DNA of 64,000 nt from Bradyrhizobium sp. (GTDB lineage: Bacteria > Pseudomonadota > Alphaproteobacteria > Rhizobiales > Xanthobacteraceae). The notes under the pieces were generated by a model. The model was not told the DNA's origin. It made no database searches and saw only the letters and a program-made list of their open reading frames with translations. The stretch's first letter is position 1, and every line of letters starts with the position of its first letter. Shown here one piece after another: positions 46,428 through 59,324 of this stretch. The translations under genes and the position numbers were made by a program. Location of the stretch: the NCBI RefSeq assembly GCF_004799445.1, contig NZ_SSNA01000062.1:1-64000 (forward strand), in the 5' to 3' direction.

Positions 46428-47219
46428 ATGCGTATTGCCACCTGGAACGTCAATTCGGTCCGCCAGCGGATCGACCATCTGTTGACTTGGCTGAAGGACT
46501 GCTCGCCGGACATCGTCTGCCTGCAGGAGATCAAATGCGTCGATGAGGCGTTTCCGCGGCTGGAGATCGAGGCGCTCGGCTATAACGTCGTCACCCACGG
46601 CCAGAAGACCTTCAATGGCGTTGCGTTGCTGTCCAAGCTGCCGTTCGACGAAACCAAGTCGGGCCTCGCCGGCGACGATGACGACGCTCATGCCCGCTTC
46701 CTGGAAGGGGTGGTCACGCTAAGGCATGGCGTGCTCCGGATCGCCTGCCTTTATTTGCCCAACGGCAATCCGCCGGAAACAGAGAAATATCCCTACAAAC
46801 TCAAATGGATGTCTCGGCTTCTTGAGTATTCAAGAGAAAGACTTAAGACCGAAGAACCGCTGGTATTGGCTGGCGACTTCAACGTCATCCCAAAGGCGGA
46901 AGACGTCCACAATCCGGCGGCCTGGGTCAACGACGCCCTGTTCCGCCCGGCCACCCGCGAGAGCTTTCAATCGCTGCTCGGCCTCGGCCTGACGGATGCG
47001 CTCCGGGCCGTCACCGACGCCCCCGGCCAATACACCTTCTGGGATTATCAGGCGGGCGCCTGGCAGAAGAACCAGGGCTTGCGGATCGATCATCTGCTGC
47101 TGTCGCCGCAGGCCAGTGACCGGCTCATCGATGCCGGGATCGACAGCTATGTGCGCGCCTGGGAGAAACCGTCGGATCACGTGCCGGTCTGGATCGATCT
47201 CGACCTCGATGCGGCCTGA
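46428..47219 (+). CDS. xth: exodeoxyribonuclease III
   Basis: MRIATWNVNSVRQRIDHLLTWL...CLQEIKCVDEAFP...LRIDHLLLSPQ...SDHVPVWIDL. Confidence 0.95.
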   Translation: MRIATWNVNSVRQRIDHLLTWLKDCSPDIVCLQEIKCVDEAFPRLEIEALGYNVVTHGQKTFNGVALLSKLPFDETKSGLAGDDDDAHARFLEGVVTLRHGVLRIACLYLPNGNPPETEKYPYKLKWMSRLLEYSRERLKTEEPLVLAGDFNVIPKAEDVHNPAAWVNDALFRPATRESFQSLLGLGLTDALRAVTDAPGQYTFWDYQAGAWQKNQGLRIDHLLLSPQASDRLIDAGIDSYVRAWEKPSDHVPVWIDLDLDAA

Positions 47220-47267
47220 GCCCGTCCCCTCTTTCGCAGGCAGCGCGAGGGATCAGTCCTTGCGGGA

Positions 47268-48089
47268 TCAGTCCTTGCGACCCTGCACCCAGTGCTCGAG
47301 CATCTGCAGCGCCATCGCACGGTCGTCATCGGACGCTTTGGCGATCGCTTTGCTGTAGCTGTCCTTGATCCAGGTCTCATCCGGCGCGGCGCTGTCCCGT
47401 GCCAGCGTCAGCCACATCAGTCCACGGGCGGCCTGGCGCGGCAGCTGGTCACCATTGAACAACATCTGACCCAGCATGGCCTGCGCCTGGTGCTGGCCCT
47501 TCTGGGCGGCAAGGCCGAGCCAGCGCGCCCCATAGCGGAAGTCATCGCGCGACGATCCGGCGCTCTTCAGATAGAGCCGGGCCAGATCATATTGGGCGTC
47601 CGCGTTGCCGAAATACGAGGCCGCGTAGGAAAACATCTCCCGCGCCCGCTCCGGATCGGATTTGATCTTCGAATTCGGAATGCCGCTGAGATAATACCGC
47701 CCGAGCGCCACGAAGGCATTGGCGACGATCGCCGCCTGCGGCGCCGAAGGGCTGTCTTCCGCATGGGCATTGGCAATGCGGCTGAAATACTCGAACGCGC
47801 GCAGATCGTCCTGCGCGACGCCATCGCCGTCGGCGTACATCCGCCCCAGTTTCCACTGAGCGATGGGATGACCGCCTTCGGCGGCGTATTGCAACGAGGT
47901 CAGCGAGGTCTCGGGCGCGGATTGGGGAACGGCCTTCTTCAAGGCGGCAGCGGCGCCCCCCGACTGGGCCGAAACGACCGGAATCGCGGTATCCTGATTG
48001 ACCGGCGCTCCGTCGAAGGCGAATCCCTGCGTGGCCACCGGCGTGGCCCCTAAAATCAACGCAAAAATGATACGCTCAGATATCCGCAT
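47268..48089 (-). CDS. Sel1/TPR repeat secreted protein
   Basis: N-terminal signal; repeats [62 protein letters not shown]. Confidence 0.9.
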   Translation of the reverse strand: MRISERIIFALILGATPVATQGFAFDGAPVNQDTAIPVVSAQSGGAAAALKKAVPQSAPETSLTSLQYAAEGGHPIAQWKLGRMYADGDGVAQDDLRAFEYFSRIANAHAEDSPSAPQAAIVANAFVALGRYYLSGIPNSKIKSDPERAREMFSYAASYFGNADAQYDLARLYLKSAGSSRDDFRYGARWLGLAAQKGQHQAQAMLGQMLFNGDQLPRQAARGLMWLTLARDSAAPDETWIKDSYSKAIAKASDDDRAMALQMLEHWVQGRKD

Positions 48090-49800
48090 AACAGAGTTTC
48101 TCGTGCGCCCCGCCCGGATGGGTTACGGCGCCATCCACCGCCGGCCCAACCTGCTGGGCGTATTTCCACAATGCACCTGATGTATGGTTAGTCGCGCGCG
48201 GCTGCCATTTGGTCTTGCGCTCGGCCAACTCCGCCTCGGTCAACTTTACGTTAAGAGTCCCGATATTGGCGTCGATTTCGATGATGTCGCCGTCCCGCAG
48301 CAGCGCGATCGGCCCGCCGACCGCCGCTTCCGGTCCGACATGGCCGATGCAGAAGCCCCGGGTCGCGCCGGAGAACCGACCGTCGGTGATGAGGGCAATC
48401 TTGCCGCCCATGCCCTGCCCGGTCAGCGCCGCCGTGGTCGACAGCATTTCGCGCATCCCGGGACCGCCGCGCGGCCCTTCATAGCGGATCACGATGACCT
48501 CGCCCTCTTTGTAGGTCTTCTTCCGCACCGCCTCGAAGGCATCCTCTTCGCGATCGAAGCAGCGGGCGGGACCGGTAAATTTCAAGTTCGACATGCCCGC
48601 GACCTTCACGATCGCGCCCTCGGGCGCGAGATTTCCCTTCAGGCCGACCACACCGCCGGTGACGGTGATCGGCCTGTCAGCGGGCCGCACCACGTCCTGG
48701 TGCGGATTCCATTTCACGCTCTTGAGGTTCTCGGCGATCGTTCGGCCCGTGACTGTCAGACAGTCACCGTGCAAGTGGCCATTGTCGAGCAGCGTCTTCA
48801 TCAGAAGCGGTATGCCACCAGCTTCAAACATGTCTTTGGCGACATAACGACCGCCTGGTTTCAAATCCGCGACATAGGGTGTCTTTTTGAAGATTTCCGC
48901 GACGTCGAAAAGGTTGAACTTGATACCGCATTCGTGGGCAATCGCCGGAAGATGCAGCGCAGCATTGGTCGAACCGCCGGAAGCGGCCACCACAGCGGCC
49001 GCATTCTCCAGCGCGCGACGCGTGACAATGTCCCGCGGCCGGATGTTCAGGGCAATCAACTCCATGACCTTTTCGCCCGCGGTCATGCAAAACGCGTCGC
49101 GAATTTCATAAGGCGCAGGCGCGCCGGCCGAATAGGGCAACGCCAGCCCGATAGCTTCCGATACCGTCGCCATGGTGTTGGCGGTGAATTGTGCGCCGCA
49201 CGCGCCGGCTGACGGGCAAGCCACTCGCTCGATTTCATCGAGATCGGCGTCCGACATCTCGCCGACCGAATGCTTGCCGACGGCCTCGAACATGTCCTGC
49301 ACCGTAACCTGCTGGCCGCGGAAATTGCCGGGCAGGATTGAGCCGCCATAGATGAAGATCGAGGGCACATTGAGCCGGACCATCGCCATCATCATGCCCG
49401 GCAGCGACTTGTCACAGCCGGCCAGACCCACCAGCGCATCATAGGCATGGCCGCGGATGGTCAATTCGACGGAATCGGCGATGCATTCGCGCGACGGCAG
49501 CGACGAGCGCATGCCGTCATGGCCCATGGCGATACCGTCGGTGACGGTGATGGTGCAGAATTCGCGCGGAGTGCCGCCGGCGGAGGCAACCCCCTTCTTG
49601 ACGGCCTGCGCCTGGCGCATCAGCGAAATATTGCAGGGCGCAGCCTCATTCCAGCAAGACGCCACGCCAACGAAGGGCTGGTGGATCTGCTGGGTGGTCA
49701 AGCCCATGGCATAAAGATACGAGCGATGAGGCGCCCGCTCCGGGCCCTCCGTCACGTGACGGCTCGGCAGTCTCTTCTTGATGCTGGTCTTGGCGTCCAT
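48076..49800 (-). CDS. ilvD: dihydroxy-acid dehydratase
   Basis: [17 protein letters not shown]...[13 protein letters not shown]...[18 protein letters not shown]...[19 protein letters not shown]. Confidence 0.95.
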   Translation of the reverse strand: MDAKTSIKKRLPSRHVTEGPERAPHRSYLYAMGLTTQQIHQPFVGVASCWNEAAPCNISLMRQAQAVKKGVASAGGTPREFCTITVTDGIAMGHDGMRSSLPSRECIADSVELTIRGHAYDALVGLAGCDKSLPGMMMAMVRLNVPSIFIYGGSILPGNFRGQQVTVQDMFEAVGKHSVGEMSDADLDEIERVACPSAGACGAQFTANTMATVSEAIGLALPYSAGAPAPYEIRDAFCMTAGEKVMELIALNIRPRDIVTRRALENAAAVVAASGGSTNAALHLPAIAHECGIKFNLFDVAEIFKKTPYVADLKPGGRYVAKDMFEAGGIPLLMKTLLDNGHLHGDCLTVTGRTIAENLKSVKWNPHQDVVRPADRPITVTGGVVGLKGNLAPEGAIVKVAGMSNLKFTGPARCFDREEDAFEAVRKKTYKEGEVIVIRYEGPRGGPGMREMLSTTAALTGQGMGGKIALITDGRFSGATRGFCIGHVGPEAAVGGPIALLRDGDIIEIDANIGTLNVKLTEAELAERKTKWQPRATNHTSGALWKYAQQVGPAVDGAVTHPGGAHEKLCYADI

Positions 49801-50028
49801 CGCGAACCTGTTTCCCCAGCCATCCCTTTTGGAACCCGGGAAATCCCAATTTCCCATCGTCTTCGCGAGCGCCGTGGCCTTCAGCCTACGAAGAAATCAT
49901 TTCATGGAGGGGTGTGGCTAAAAAGCGGCGCAGACAAGAGCGGGCTGATATGAGGGTTAAATGTTCGGCAACTGTTGCACCCAAGCCACAATCGTTGCCG
50001 CAGAGCAACCCTTTCCCGCAAAGCAAAA

Positions 50029-50051
50029 GGCCGGTCGCACCGCGACCGGCC
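50029..50051 (-). terminator. rho-independent terminator for the 50078-50287 gene
   Basis: On the minus strand GGCCGGTCGCGGTGCGACCGGCCTTTTGCTTT. Confidence 0.7.
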
Positions 50052-50077
50052 CCTTCGCTTGGCGGGGACGAGGGATA

Positions 50078-50287
50078 TCAGCGACCAGCAGGCGCCGAAT
50101 ATCCACCGCTATAGCGGTACCCCTCCGACTGCGCTGCATCATAAGCGGGCGCCACATAGGCATTGCTGTCGCGGACGGCGGCACGGTGATGGACCCTGCC
50201 CTGCTGAGGCTCGGAGGCGGCGGCGAACTGCACCGCGGACAAGACAAGCAGTGCGGAACCCGCGATCGTCAGAATCGACTTCTTCAT
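50078..50287 (-). CDS. small exported hypothetical protein
   Basis: MKKSILTIAGSALLVLSAVQFAAASEP signal peptide; followed by a terminator. Confidence 0.75.
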   Translation of the reverse strand: MKKSILTIAGSALLVLSAVQFAAASEPQQGRVHHRAAVRDSNAYVAPAYDAAQSEGYRYSGGYSAPAGR

Positions 50288-50500
50288 TCTTCTTCTCCCT
50301 TGAATAGTCGCGGTGCAAGGCCCGGCGCCTCACGTTCCCCGCTGTGTTCGAGAGAGATATGGACGGACGACGACGATTATTACTGGGTTTGGAATCACGA
50401 AGCAGCGAGCAAATTCTTTGTTCAAAAAATTTTTCGGCTAGATATTCATCACTGCCGCTACCAGCGTGCTCGGGGGCCGAGAACACGCGGTTACGATCAT

Positions 50501-51919
50501 CTAAATATTCAGCACCCGACCATAGGCGTCCAACACCGCTTCCTTCATCATCTCCGACAGCGTCGGATGCGGGAACACGGTGTGCATCAATTCTTCTTCC
50601 GTGGTCTCGAGATTCATCGCGACCACATAGCCCTGGATCAGCTCGGTGACTTCGGCGCCGATCATGTGCGCGCCGAGCAACTGGCCGGTCTTCTTATCGA
50701 AGATCACCTTTACCAACCCCTGATCCTCGCCAAGCGCGATCGCCTTGCCGTTGCCGACGAACGGGAAACGTCCGACGCGAATCTCGCGGCCGCCCTCTTT
50801 CGCTCGCGCCTCCGTCAGACCGACGGAAGCGATCTGCGGGTTGCAATAGGTGCAGCCGGGAATGAGATTCTTGTCCATCGCATGCGGGTGAAGACCCTTG
50901 ATGGCCTCGACGCACACCACGCCTTCGTGCTCGGCCTTGTGCGCGAGCATCGGGGGACCGGCGACGTCACCGATGGCATAGATGCCGGGCACGCTGGTCT
51001 TGCCGTAGCCGTCGATCACCACGCAGCCGCGCTCGGTTTTGACGCCGAGCTTTTCCAGCCCGAGATTTTCGATGTTGCCGACCACGCCGACCGCCGAAAT
51101 CACCCGGTCGAATTCAACCGTCTGCGGCTTCTTGCCGTCATCGATGGTGGCGACCACGCTGTCGCTCTTCTTCTCGAGCTTTGTCACCTTGGTGTTGGTG
51201 AGGATCTTGATGCCCTGCTTTTCGAAGCGCTTGCGGGCCAGGCCCGCGATCTCGGCGTCCTCGACGGGGAGGATCTGCGGCAGTACCTCGACCACGGTCA
51301 CGTCAGCGCCCATGGTGTGGAAGAACGATGCGAATTCGATGCCGATCGCGCCGGAGCCTACGACCAATAGCGACTTCGGCATTTTTTCCGGCACCATGGC
51401 CTCGAAATAGGTCCAGACCAGCTTCTTGTCGGGCTCAAGCCCCGGCAGCACGCGCGGCCGCGCGCCGGTCGCAAGAATGATATGCTTGGCCTGGTAAGCC
51501 CCCTCGCCCAGCGCGCCCTTCGGCGCCTCGACCGCGGATTTTTTCACCGTGATCTTGCCGGGCGCATCGATGACGGCCTCGCCCCAGATCACCGTCACCT
51601 TGTTCTTCTTCATCAGAAAGCCGACGCCGTCATTGAGGCGTTTGGAGACGCCGCGCGAGCGCTGCACCACGGCTTTCGCGTCGAACGAGACGTTCTCCGC
51701 GGAAAGCCCGTAATCTTTCGCGTGCTGCATGTAGTGGTAGATTTCCGCCGAGCGCAGCAGCGCCTTGGTCGGGATGCAGCCCCAGTTCAGGCAAATACCG
51801 CCGAGATAGGATTTCTCGACAATCGCGGTCTTGAAGCCGAGCTGCGCGGCGCGAATGGCGGTAACGTAACCGCCGGGGCCGGAGCCGATGATGATGATGT
51901 CGAAGGATGTATCGGCCAT
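50501..51919 (-). CDS. lpdA: dihydrolipoyl dehydrogenase
   Basis: IIIGSGPGGYVTAIRAAQLGFKTAIVEKSYLGGICLNWGCIPTKALL; IYAIGDVAGPPMLAHKAEHEG. Confidence 0.97.
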   Translation of the reverse strand: MADTSFDIIIIGSGPGGYVTAIRAAQLGFKTAIVEKSYLGGICLNWGCIPTKALLRSAEIYHYMQHAKDYGLSAENVSFDAKAVVQRSRGVSKRLNDGVGFLMKKNKVTVIWGEAVIDAPGKITVKKSAVEAPKGALGEGAYQAKHIILATGARPRVLPGLEPDKKLVWTYFEAMVPEKMPKSLLVVGSGAIGIEFASFFHTMGADVTVVEVLPQILPVEDAEIAGLARKRFEKQGIKILTNTKVTKLEKKSDSVVATIDDGKKPQTVEFDRVISAVGVVGNIENLGLEKLGVKTERGCVVIDGYGKTSVPGIYAIGDVAGPPMLAHKAEHEGVVCVEAIKGLHPHAMDKNLIPGCTYCNPQIASVGLTEARAKEGGREIRVGRFPFVGNGKAIALGEDQGLVKVIFDKKTGQLLGAHMIGAEVTELIQGYVVAMNLETTEEELMHTVFPHPTLSEMMKEAVLDAYGRVLNI

Positions 51920-51931
51920 GAAGGCTCCCGT

Positions 51932-52186
51932 CTAACTCAAAGTCGATGTGATGCGTGCACGACGATTGATGATGAACTTTCTTGTCCGCCATTCCAGCGC
52001 GACAACCAAAACCATGATCGCCATTCCGGTCAGCGCGATTGGTCTCCAGATGTTCCGCGACAGCGCTTCACCGGAGAAGAACGCGGCATAGATCACGTCG
52101 AGGCCGAGGGGATTGAGCGCAGCGATCGCCGCGAGCAGCATCGATATCCAGGGCCATCGCGTCCGAACATTCAACGTCGCCCCCAA
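51932..52186 (-). CDS. small two-TM hypothetical protein
   Basis: WISMLLAAIAALNPLGLDVIYAAFFSGEALSRNIWRPIALTGMAIMVLVVALEWR. Confidence 0.6.
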   Translation of the reverse strand: MGATLNVRTRWPWISMLLAAIAALNPLGLDVIYAAFFSGEALSRNIWRPIALTGMAIMVLVVALEWRTRKFIINRRARITSTLS

Positions 52187-52201
52187 ACGGCTTGGCTTGC
52201 A

Positions 52202-53536
52202 TCACACCATCATCATGACCGGATTTTCGATCAGCATCTTGAACGCGCCGATCAGCTCAGCCCCGAGCGCACCATCGACCGCGCGGTGATCGCACGACAG
52301 CGTCACGCTCATGATGTGCGCCGCCTCGATTTTGCCGTTGCGGACTACCGCGCGCTCTTCACTGGTGCCGACCGCAAGTATCGTCGCGTGCGGCGGGTTG
52401 ATCACGGCGGTGAAATCCTTGATGCCGTACATGCCGAGATTGGAGACGGCCGTGGTGCCGCCCTGATACTCCTCCGGCTTGAGCTTGCGGGCCCGCGCGC
52501 GCGCCGCAAAATCCTTCATCTGGCCTGAAATCGTCGACAGCGATTTGGTTTCCGCGCTGCGAATGATCGGCGTGATCAGGCCGCCCGGCATTGCCACCGC
52601 TACCCCGATATCGGAATGCTTGTGCTTGAGCATGCCAGCTTCGGTCCAGCTCACATTGCAATCGGGTATCCGCTGCAGCGCAATCGCCATCGCCTTGATG
52701 ACGAAATCGTTGACCGAGAGCTTGTAGAGCGGCTTCTTCTCCTTGTCCTTCGGCGCCGTGGCGTTGATCTCCTCGCGCGCGGCGAGCAGTTTGCCGATAT
52801 CGCAGTCCATCGTCAGATAGAAATGCGGCACGGTCTGCACCGAGGCGGTGAGCCTCTGGGCAATCGTGCGTCGCATGCCGTCGTGCGGTACGACTTCGTA
52901 GCTGCCGGGTTCGAACAGCGCCAGAATCTGCTTGTCCGACATCGAGGGCGCGAACGCCGGCGCGCCGGCCGGTGTTGCGGCAGGCGCTTTCAGCCCCTTG
53001 CCGGACCTGGCTTCCTCGACATCGCGCGCGATGACGCGGCCGTGCGGGCCCGATCCGTTGATGCGCGCAAGCTCGATGCCGGCTTCTTTGGCGAGACGCC
53101 GGGCGAGCGGCGATGAGAAGGTCCGCGCGTGACCGTTGGTCTGTGGGACTGCTGCCGCCTGTGGCGCTGGGCCTGTCGGCTCCGCTGCCGGAATCTTTGC
53201 CGCCGGAGCCGGCGCGGCGGCAGGCGCCGGTGCGGCGGCAGCGGCCTTCGGCGGCGCACTCGTGGCGCCTGCGCCGGCCGCCTTGACGTCCTCGCCGTCG
53301 CCGGCGAGCACCGCGATCACGTCATTGACCGCGACGTCCTGGGTGCCCTCGGGTACCAGGATTTTCGCGATCGTGCCCTCGTCGACCGCCTCGACCTCCA
53401 TGGTCGCCTTGTCGGTCTCGATTTCCGCGATCACGTCGCCGGACTTGACCTTGTCGCCCTCTTTCTTGAGCCACTTGGCAAGGTTGCCCTTCTCCATGGT
53501 CGGCGACAACGCGGGCATCAGAATGTTGATGGGCAT
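52202..53536 (-). CDS. pdhC: pyruvate dehydrogenase complex dihydrolipoamide acetyltransferase (E2)
   Basis: Lipoyl [56 protein letters not shown]; catalytic [15 protein letters not shown]. Confidence 0.96.
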   Translation of the reverse strand: MPINILMPALSPTMEKGNLAKWLKKEGDKVKSGDVIAEIETDKATMEVEAVDEGTIAKILVPEGTQDVAVNDVIAVLAGDGEDVKAAGAGATSAPPKAAAAAPAPAAAPAPAAKIPAAEPTGPAPQAAAVPQTNGHARTFSSPLARRLAKEAGIELARINGSGPHGRVIARDVEEARSGKGLKAPAATPAGAPAFAPSMSDKQILALFEPGSYEVVPHDGMRRTIAQRLTASVQTVPHFYLTMDCDIGKLLAAREEINATAPKDKEKKPLYKLSVNDFVIKAMAIALQRIPDCNVSWTEAGMLKHKHSDIGVAVAMPGGLITPIIRSAETKSLSTISGQMKDFAARARARKLKPEEYQGGTTAVSNLGMYGIKDFTAVINPPHATILAVGTSEERAVVRNGKIEAAHIMSVTLSCDHRAVDGALGAELIGAFKMLIENPVMMMV

Positions 53537-53641
53537 ACTGACCTCACAGGATATTCTTGCTCGTTGTCTTCCATTTGCTGGAAAGCCAACCAAAGACCGT
53601 TTGGGTGTCACCGCCACCCGATGAAAGATCGACGACCCGCG

Positions 53642-54094
53642 TCAATTGCCGATGTCGCCCTGCCAGAGGCGCTCGTTGGCGGGAACCGATCGCCATGATT
53701 TCATCATGTTGACCGATCGCTCGTCCGCAAGATCGATATAGGGAATGCCAAACTGCGTCAGGATGTCCTTGCTGCCGGGGAAGGTTACGGACTCGCCGAT
53801 CACAAGAAGCGAAAGCTTGAACAACCCGATCGCGCCCGCGCACATCGAACAGGGCGACAGCGTCGTGTACATCACGGTGTCATGAAACGGGATCACCCCG
53901 GCGTTGCGCATGCATGACATCTCGCCGTGAAGAATGACGTTCTGCTCCTGCACCCGGCGGTTATGACCGCGCGCGATGATTTTCGTGTCACGCGTCAGCA
54001 CCGCGCCGATCGGCAGTCCGCCCTCGGCGATGCTGATCTCCGCCTCGCGAATGGCTTCAGCCATGAAATCGAAATGATAGGCTTCAATGGTCAC
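53642..54094 (-). CDS. nucleoside/cytosine deaminase family protein
   Basis: Zn-site HGEMSCMRNAG and PCSMCAGA. Confidence 0.9.
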   Translation of the reverse strand: MTIEAYHFDFMAEAIREAEISIAEGGLPIGAVLTRDTKIIARGHNRRVQEQNVILHGEMSCMRNAGVIPFHDTVMYTTLSPCSMCAGAIGLFKLSLLVIGESVTFPGSKDILTQFGIPYIDLADERSVNMMKSWRSVPANERLWQGDIGN

Positions 54095-54096
54095 AG

Positions 54097-54402
54097 TCAG
54101 TGCCCCTGTCCCGACCGCGGCGCAGTGCTGCCCATATCGGTCGGCCGCGCGAGTTCAGCTTCGAACATGTCGATGATACGCCTCAACGCTTCTTCCTCGC
54201 TATAGGCGCTCTCGCGCGCATAGGCGCGCGAAGCATGACGCGCGACGTCGACCAGCAGCAGGCCCCACATATCCGGCTCCTCGAACGCGCGCGCGAACGC
54301 GATGGAAAGTCCGCCATCGACCACGAAGGCGCGCAACACCTCCGTGGCATCATCGCGGCCTATCACGTCGGGCGGCAACGGCTGCTCGCTGGGACCGGCC
54401 AT
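54097..54402 (-). CDS. DUF5076-like protein
   Basis: Short ORF inside the pdh cluster; VLRAFVVDGGLSIAFARAFEEPDMWGLLLVDVARHASRAYA. Confidence 0.75.
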   Translation of the reverse strand: MAGPSEQPLPPDVIGRDDATEVLRAFVVDGGLSIAFARAFEEPDMWGLLLVDVARHASRAYARESAYSEEEALRRIIDMFEAELARPTDMGSTAPRSGQGH

Positions 54403-54405
54403 GCG

Positions 54406-55806
<1,401 letters not shown>

Positions 55807-55866
55807 ATCAGCTCCGGAAATTCACTCTTTAAGCTGCGTACCCTGCGGGATAAGCGTTTCGCGCGT

Positions 55867-56895
55867 TCAACGATAGACGTCGGTCCACAATTCGGCGGCA
55901 TCGGGTTCGGGATCGTGCTGCGCGAAGTCGGCAGCGGCATTGACGATCTCCCGCACCTCGGCGTCGATGGCCTTCAATTCCTGCTCGCTCATGTCAGCGG
56001 CAAGCAGGCGATTGCGAACCTGCTCGATCGGATCCTGGTCGTGACGGACCTTCTCCACTTCCTCACGGGTGCGGTATTTCGCCGGGTCCGACATCGAATG
56101 CCCGCGGTAGCGATAGGTCTGCATTTCCAGGATGAAGGGGCCTTTGCCGGCGCGGCACCAGGCCACGGCCTTGTCGGCCGCGGCTTTCACCGCGCGAACG
56201 TCCATGCCGTCGACCTGCTCGCCGGGAATATTGAAGGAGATGCCGCGCTTGGAAAAATCGGTCTGGGCGGAGGAGCGCGTCACCGAAGTGCCCATCGCGT
56301 AGCGGTTGTTCTCGATGATGTAGATCACCGGAAGCTTCCACAGCTCGGCCATGTTGAAGCTTTCATAGACCTGGCCCTGGTTCGAGGCGCCGTCGCCGAA
56401 ATAGGCCAGGCTGACAAAATCGTTACCCCGATAGCGATTGGCGAAGGCGAGCCCGGTACCGAGCGAAACCTGGGCACCGACGATGCCGTGGCCACCGAAG
56501 AAATTCTTCTCCTTGCTGAACATGTGCATGGAGCCGCCCTTGCCCTTGGAATAGCCGCCATGGCGACCGGTCAATTCGGCCATCACGCCTTTGGCTTCCA
56601 TCCCACAGGCCAGCATATGCCCGTGGTCGCGGTACCCGGTTATGACCTGATCACCTTCTTTCAGGGCCATCTGCATGCCGATGACGACGGCTTCCTGGCC
56701 GATGTAAAGGTGGCAGAAGCCGCCGATCGCCCCCATTCCATAGAGCTGGCCGGCCTTTTCCTCGAACCGCCGGATCAGCAGCATGTCGCGCAGCGCGGCT
56801 AGTTCCTGTTCCCTGGTGAAGTCCGGGGGGCTGTCGGCACCGTTTCCCTTTTCGTGAGCGGTTTCCTTCGCGACGATTTTCTTGGGGGCAGCCAT
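55867..56895 (-). CDS. pdhA: pyruvate dehydrogenase E1 alpha
   Basis: RFEEKAGQLYGMGAIGGFCHLYIGQEAV...FGDGASNQGQVYESFNMAELWKLPVIYIIENN. Confidence 0.96.
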   Translation of the reverse strand: MAAPKKIVAKETAHEKGNGADSPPDFTREQELAALRDMLLIRRFEEKAGQLYGMGAIGGFCHLYIGQEAVVIGMQMALKEGDQVITGYRDHGHMLACGMEAKGVMAELTGRHGGYSKGKGGSMHMFSKEKNFFGGHGIVGAQVSLGTGLAFANRYRGNDFVSLAYFGDGASNQGQVYESFNMAELWKLPVIYIIENNRYAMGTSVTRSSAQTDFSKRGISFNIPGEQVDGMDVRAVKAAADKAVAWCRAGKGPFILEMQTYRYRGHSMSDPAKYRTREEVEKVRHDQDPIEQVRNRLLAADMSEQELKAIDAEVREIVNAAADFAQHDPEPDAAELWTDVYR

Positions 56896-57048
56896 GGCAT
56901 TTCCGGATCAGAGAACGAATAGCTCTCTCTATCCCAACTCAAACCGCCATGAAAGGATTGCGTGCACTTGCGAAGAATTCGCTATGCCGCAGTGCAATGC
57001 GGCGCGACATTTTCGAAATTGATTCCGCAGCTTTTTGTAATTTGACGA

Positions 57049-57378
57049 TCAGTTCGGGTTGACGGTCCGAACCAGGTCACGCGGATTGGCGTAATCGAGC
57101 TGATAGCGCGCGCGCTCATCGAGTATATCGGGGTCAACCCGGTCCGAACGCAGCAACGAGACACGCTGCTCGCCTTCGGCACGCTCCCGCTTCAGCCGCG
57201 CCAGTTCGGAAGTCAGCGCGATGATTTCCTGATCGAGCTCCTGCCGGGCATTCAGGCCATACTTGCCGGTATAGGCATTGACGCCGAAATAGCCGACTAG
57301 GCCGGCTGCCATCGTATAGAGGGCAAGCCCGGTAAGCAGGGATCTGAGTCGGCTGCGGGAGACCATGGGACCGAGCAT
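57049..57378 (-). CDS. septum formation initiator (FtsB/DivIC) family protein
   Basis: One N-terminal TM followed by a coiled coil (LDQEIIALTSELARLKRERAEGEQRV). Confidence 0.85.
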   Translation of the reverse strand: MLGPMVSRSRLRSLLTGLALYTMAAGLVGYFGVNAYTGKYGLNARQELDQEIIALTSELARLKRERAEGEQRVSLLRSDRVDPDILDERARYQLDYANPRDLVRTVNPN

Positions 57379-57432
57379 GCGACGGCCCAGTTAACGGAAT
57401 CCTAAGGCCCCGCCTGCCGTGCAGTCCGGAGC

Positions 57433-57990
57433 CTATTTATTGTGCTTGTCGACGAAAGCCGCGTAGGCGTCGATATATTGCTGCAACACTTTCTGCAGCC
57501 CCTCCTTGGCGAGATGGCCCTTTTCGTCGAAGGCGTCGCCCACGCCGTTCAGGTAGATTTCCGGCTGGCCCAGGATCGGACCCGAAATGCCCGGCAGGAT
57601 ATTCTGCAGGTGTTTGGCCGCGCTGACGCCGCCGAGCGGGCCCGGCGAATTGCTGATAATGCCGATCGGTTTGCCGAGGAACGAGCTCTTGCCGGATGGC
57701 CGCGATCCGACGTCGATGGCGTTCTTCAGCACGCCGGGAATCGACCTGTTATATTCGGGCGTCACGAACAGTACGCCGGCCGACTTCTGAATCTTTTCGC
57801 GGAACGCCAGCCAATCGGCCGGCGGCGTTGTTTCCAGATCCTGATCGAAAAACGAAATCCCGTGCAAACTGACGACGTCAAGCTTCAGCGTATCGGGCGC
57901 CAGCTTGGCCAATGCATTGGCGATCTTGAGGGTGAAGCTCTCTTTGCGAATGCTGCCGACAAGTACGACGATATTGTGTGGGGTGGCCAT
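57433..57990 (-). CDS. NADPH-dependent FMN reductase
   Basis: IVVLVGSIRKESFTLKIANALAKLAP...FVTPEYNRSIPGVLKNAIDVGSRP. Confidence 0.92.
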   Translation of the reverse strand: MATPHNIVVLVGSIRKESFTLKIANALAKLAPDTLKLDVVSLHGISFFDQDLETTPPADWLAFREKIQKSAGVLFVTPEYNRSIPGVLKNAIDVGSRPSGKSSFLGKPIGIISNSPGPLGGVSAAKHLQNILPGISGPILGQPEIYLNGVGDAFDEKGHLAKEGLQKVLQQYIDAYAAFVDKHNK

Positions 57991-58118
57991 GAGATTTCCC
58001 TTTTGACGCGGCGCCGGTTCGGCTTGGGCGCTACCCTAGCGACGTCGGCAAACGATGCAAGTGCATGAATTTGGGGAATTTGAGGAAGCCGACGAAGCAG
58101 CCTGTCCCGCAAAACGGA

Positions 58119-58142
58119 TCAGGCCGCCTTTCGGCGGCCTGA
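58119..58142. terminator. bidirectional-type hairpin
   Basis: TCAGGCCGCCTTTCGGCGGCCTGA perfect hairpin downstream of the MBL-fold gene (58167-59165, minus strand). Confidence 0.5.
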
Positions 58143-58166
58143 CCTGCCAAATGCCGGAAGCCGCGA

Positions 58167-59165
58167 TCAGATCACGGGATTCCAGGCCACCGGAATCAGC
58201 CGGTATTTCGTGCCGTCCTTCTCGACATGGCCGATCGACGGGAAAGCGAAGTGGAAGCCCACGACCGTCGCCTTCTCCGCCGCAGCCATATCATAGAACT
58301 TATGCCGGGTTTCCTGCGCTACGGCCGGATCCGCGTCGTAGGCGACATGCCAATCCGGATTGCGCAGGAACAGTTCGGGAATGTTGGTGACGTCAGACTG
58401 GATCAGGACGGTTGAACCGCCCGATGCGATGGCAAAGGTGGTATGTCCAGGCGTATGGCCGGGTGCGGCGACCGCCGTGATGCCGGGCGCGACTTCCTTG
58501 CCCCAGTCGTACTTCGTCACCTTGGATTCGATACCGGTGTAGATTTTTTTCACATTCGCGAAATAACCCTTCATCATTTCGTTGGACTGGGCCTTGGCGG
58601 CGTTCTCGTCGCTCATCCAGAATTCCCATTCTTTCGCCGGTACCATGATTTCGGCATTCGGGAACGCCATCGAGCCGTCGGCGGCCCGGATGCCGTTGGT
58701 GTGGTCGGGATGCAAATGTGAGATCAGCACGACGTCGACGCTCTTGGGATCGACGCCCGCGGCGGCGAGATTTTGCATCGTGCGGCCGACGCGGCCCTTG
58801 CTCTGCTCGAACATGCCTACCCCCAGGCCGCAATCGATCAGGACCAGCTTGGACCCGGTGTTGACGAGCTGCGGGTTGAACGGCACCGCGACCATACCCT
58901 TCGGCATGTAGGCGGCCTCGGCCTCTGCCTGCGCCTGTTCCTTCGGGACATTGCTCACGAAGTTATCGATGGGACGCAAAAACACCCCGTCGTTGATCGA
59001 GGTGCATTCGTAGGCGCCGACCTTGTAACGGTAGAAACCCGGCGCCTGGGTGGCGGCGGGCGGCACCGCGGCGCGCGCGGTTAGCGCGCCCAACGGCGTC
59101 AGGGCAGTCGCAGCACCGACGGCGGCTGCGCCGGCAAGTAGATGGCGGCGGCTCAAATCATTCAT
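58167..59165 (-). CDS. MBL-fold metallohydrolase, Tat-exported
   Basis: MNDLSRRHLLAGAAAVGAA Tat leader; LISHLHPDHTNG; APGHTPGHTTF. Confidence 0.92.
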   Translation of the reverse strand: MNDLSRRHLLAGAAAVGAATALTPLGALTARAAVPPAATQAPGFYRYKVGAYECTSINDGVFLRPIDNFVSNVPKEQAQAEAEAAYMPKGMVAVPFNPQLVNTGSKLVLIDCGLGVGMFEQSKGRVGRTMQNLAAAGVDPKSVDVVLISHLHPDHTNGIRAADGSMAFPNAEIMVPAKEWEFWMSDENAAKAQSNEMMKGYFANVKKIYTGIESKVTKYDWGKEVAPGITAVAAPGHTPGHTTFAIASGGSTVLIQSDVTNIPELFLRNPDWHVAYDADPAVAQETRHKFYDMAAAEKATVVGFHFAFPSIGHVEKDGTKYRLIPVAWNPVI

Positions 59166-59324
59166 GGAAGGTTCTCCCCTGGTCTGCGTTTTGAGTTTTT
59201 GGCACGGATTTTCGGCGCAAATGTTCCCTCGTTGCGCGCCAAACGCAAGTCACTTTGCCATGGGCCCGCGGCAATTTTTTTCGGCGTCGAGCAACCTGTC
59301 GACGCCAAGATACGCCGCTTGCGC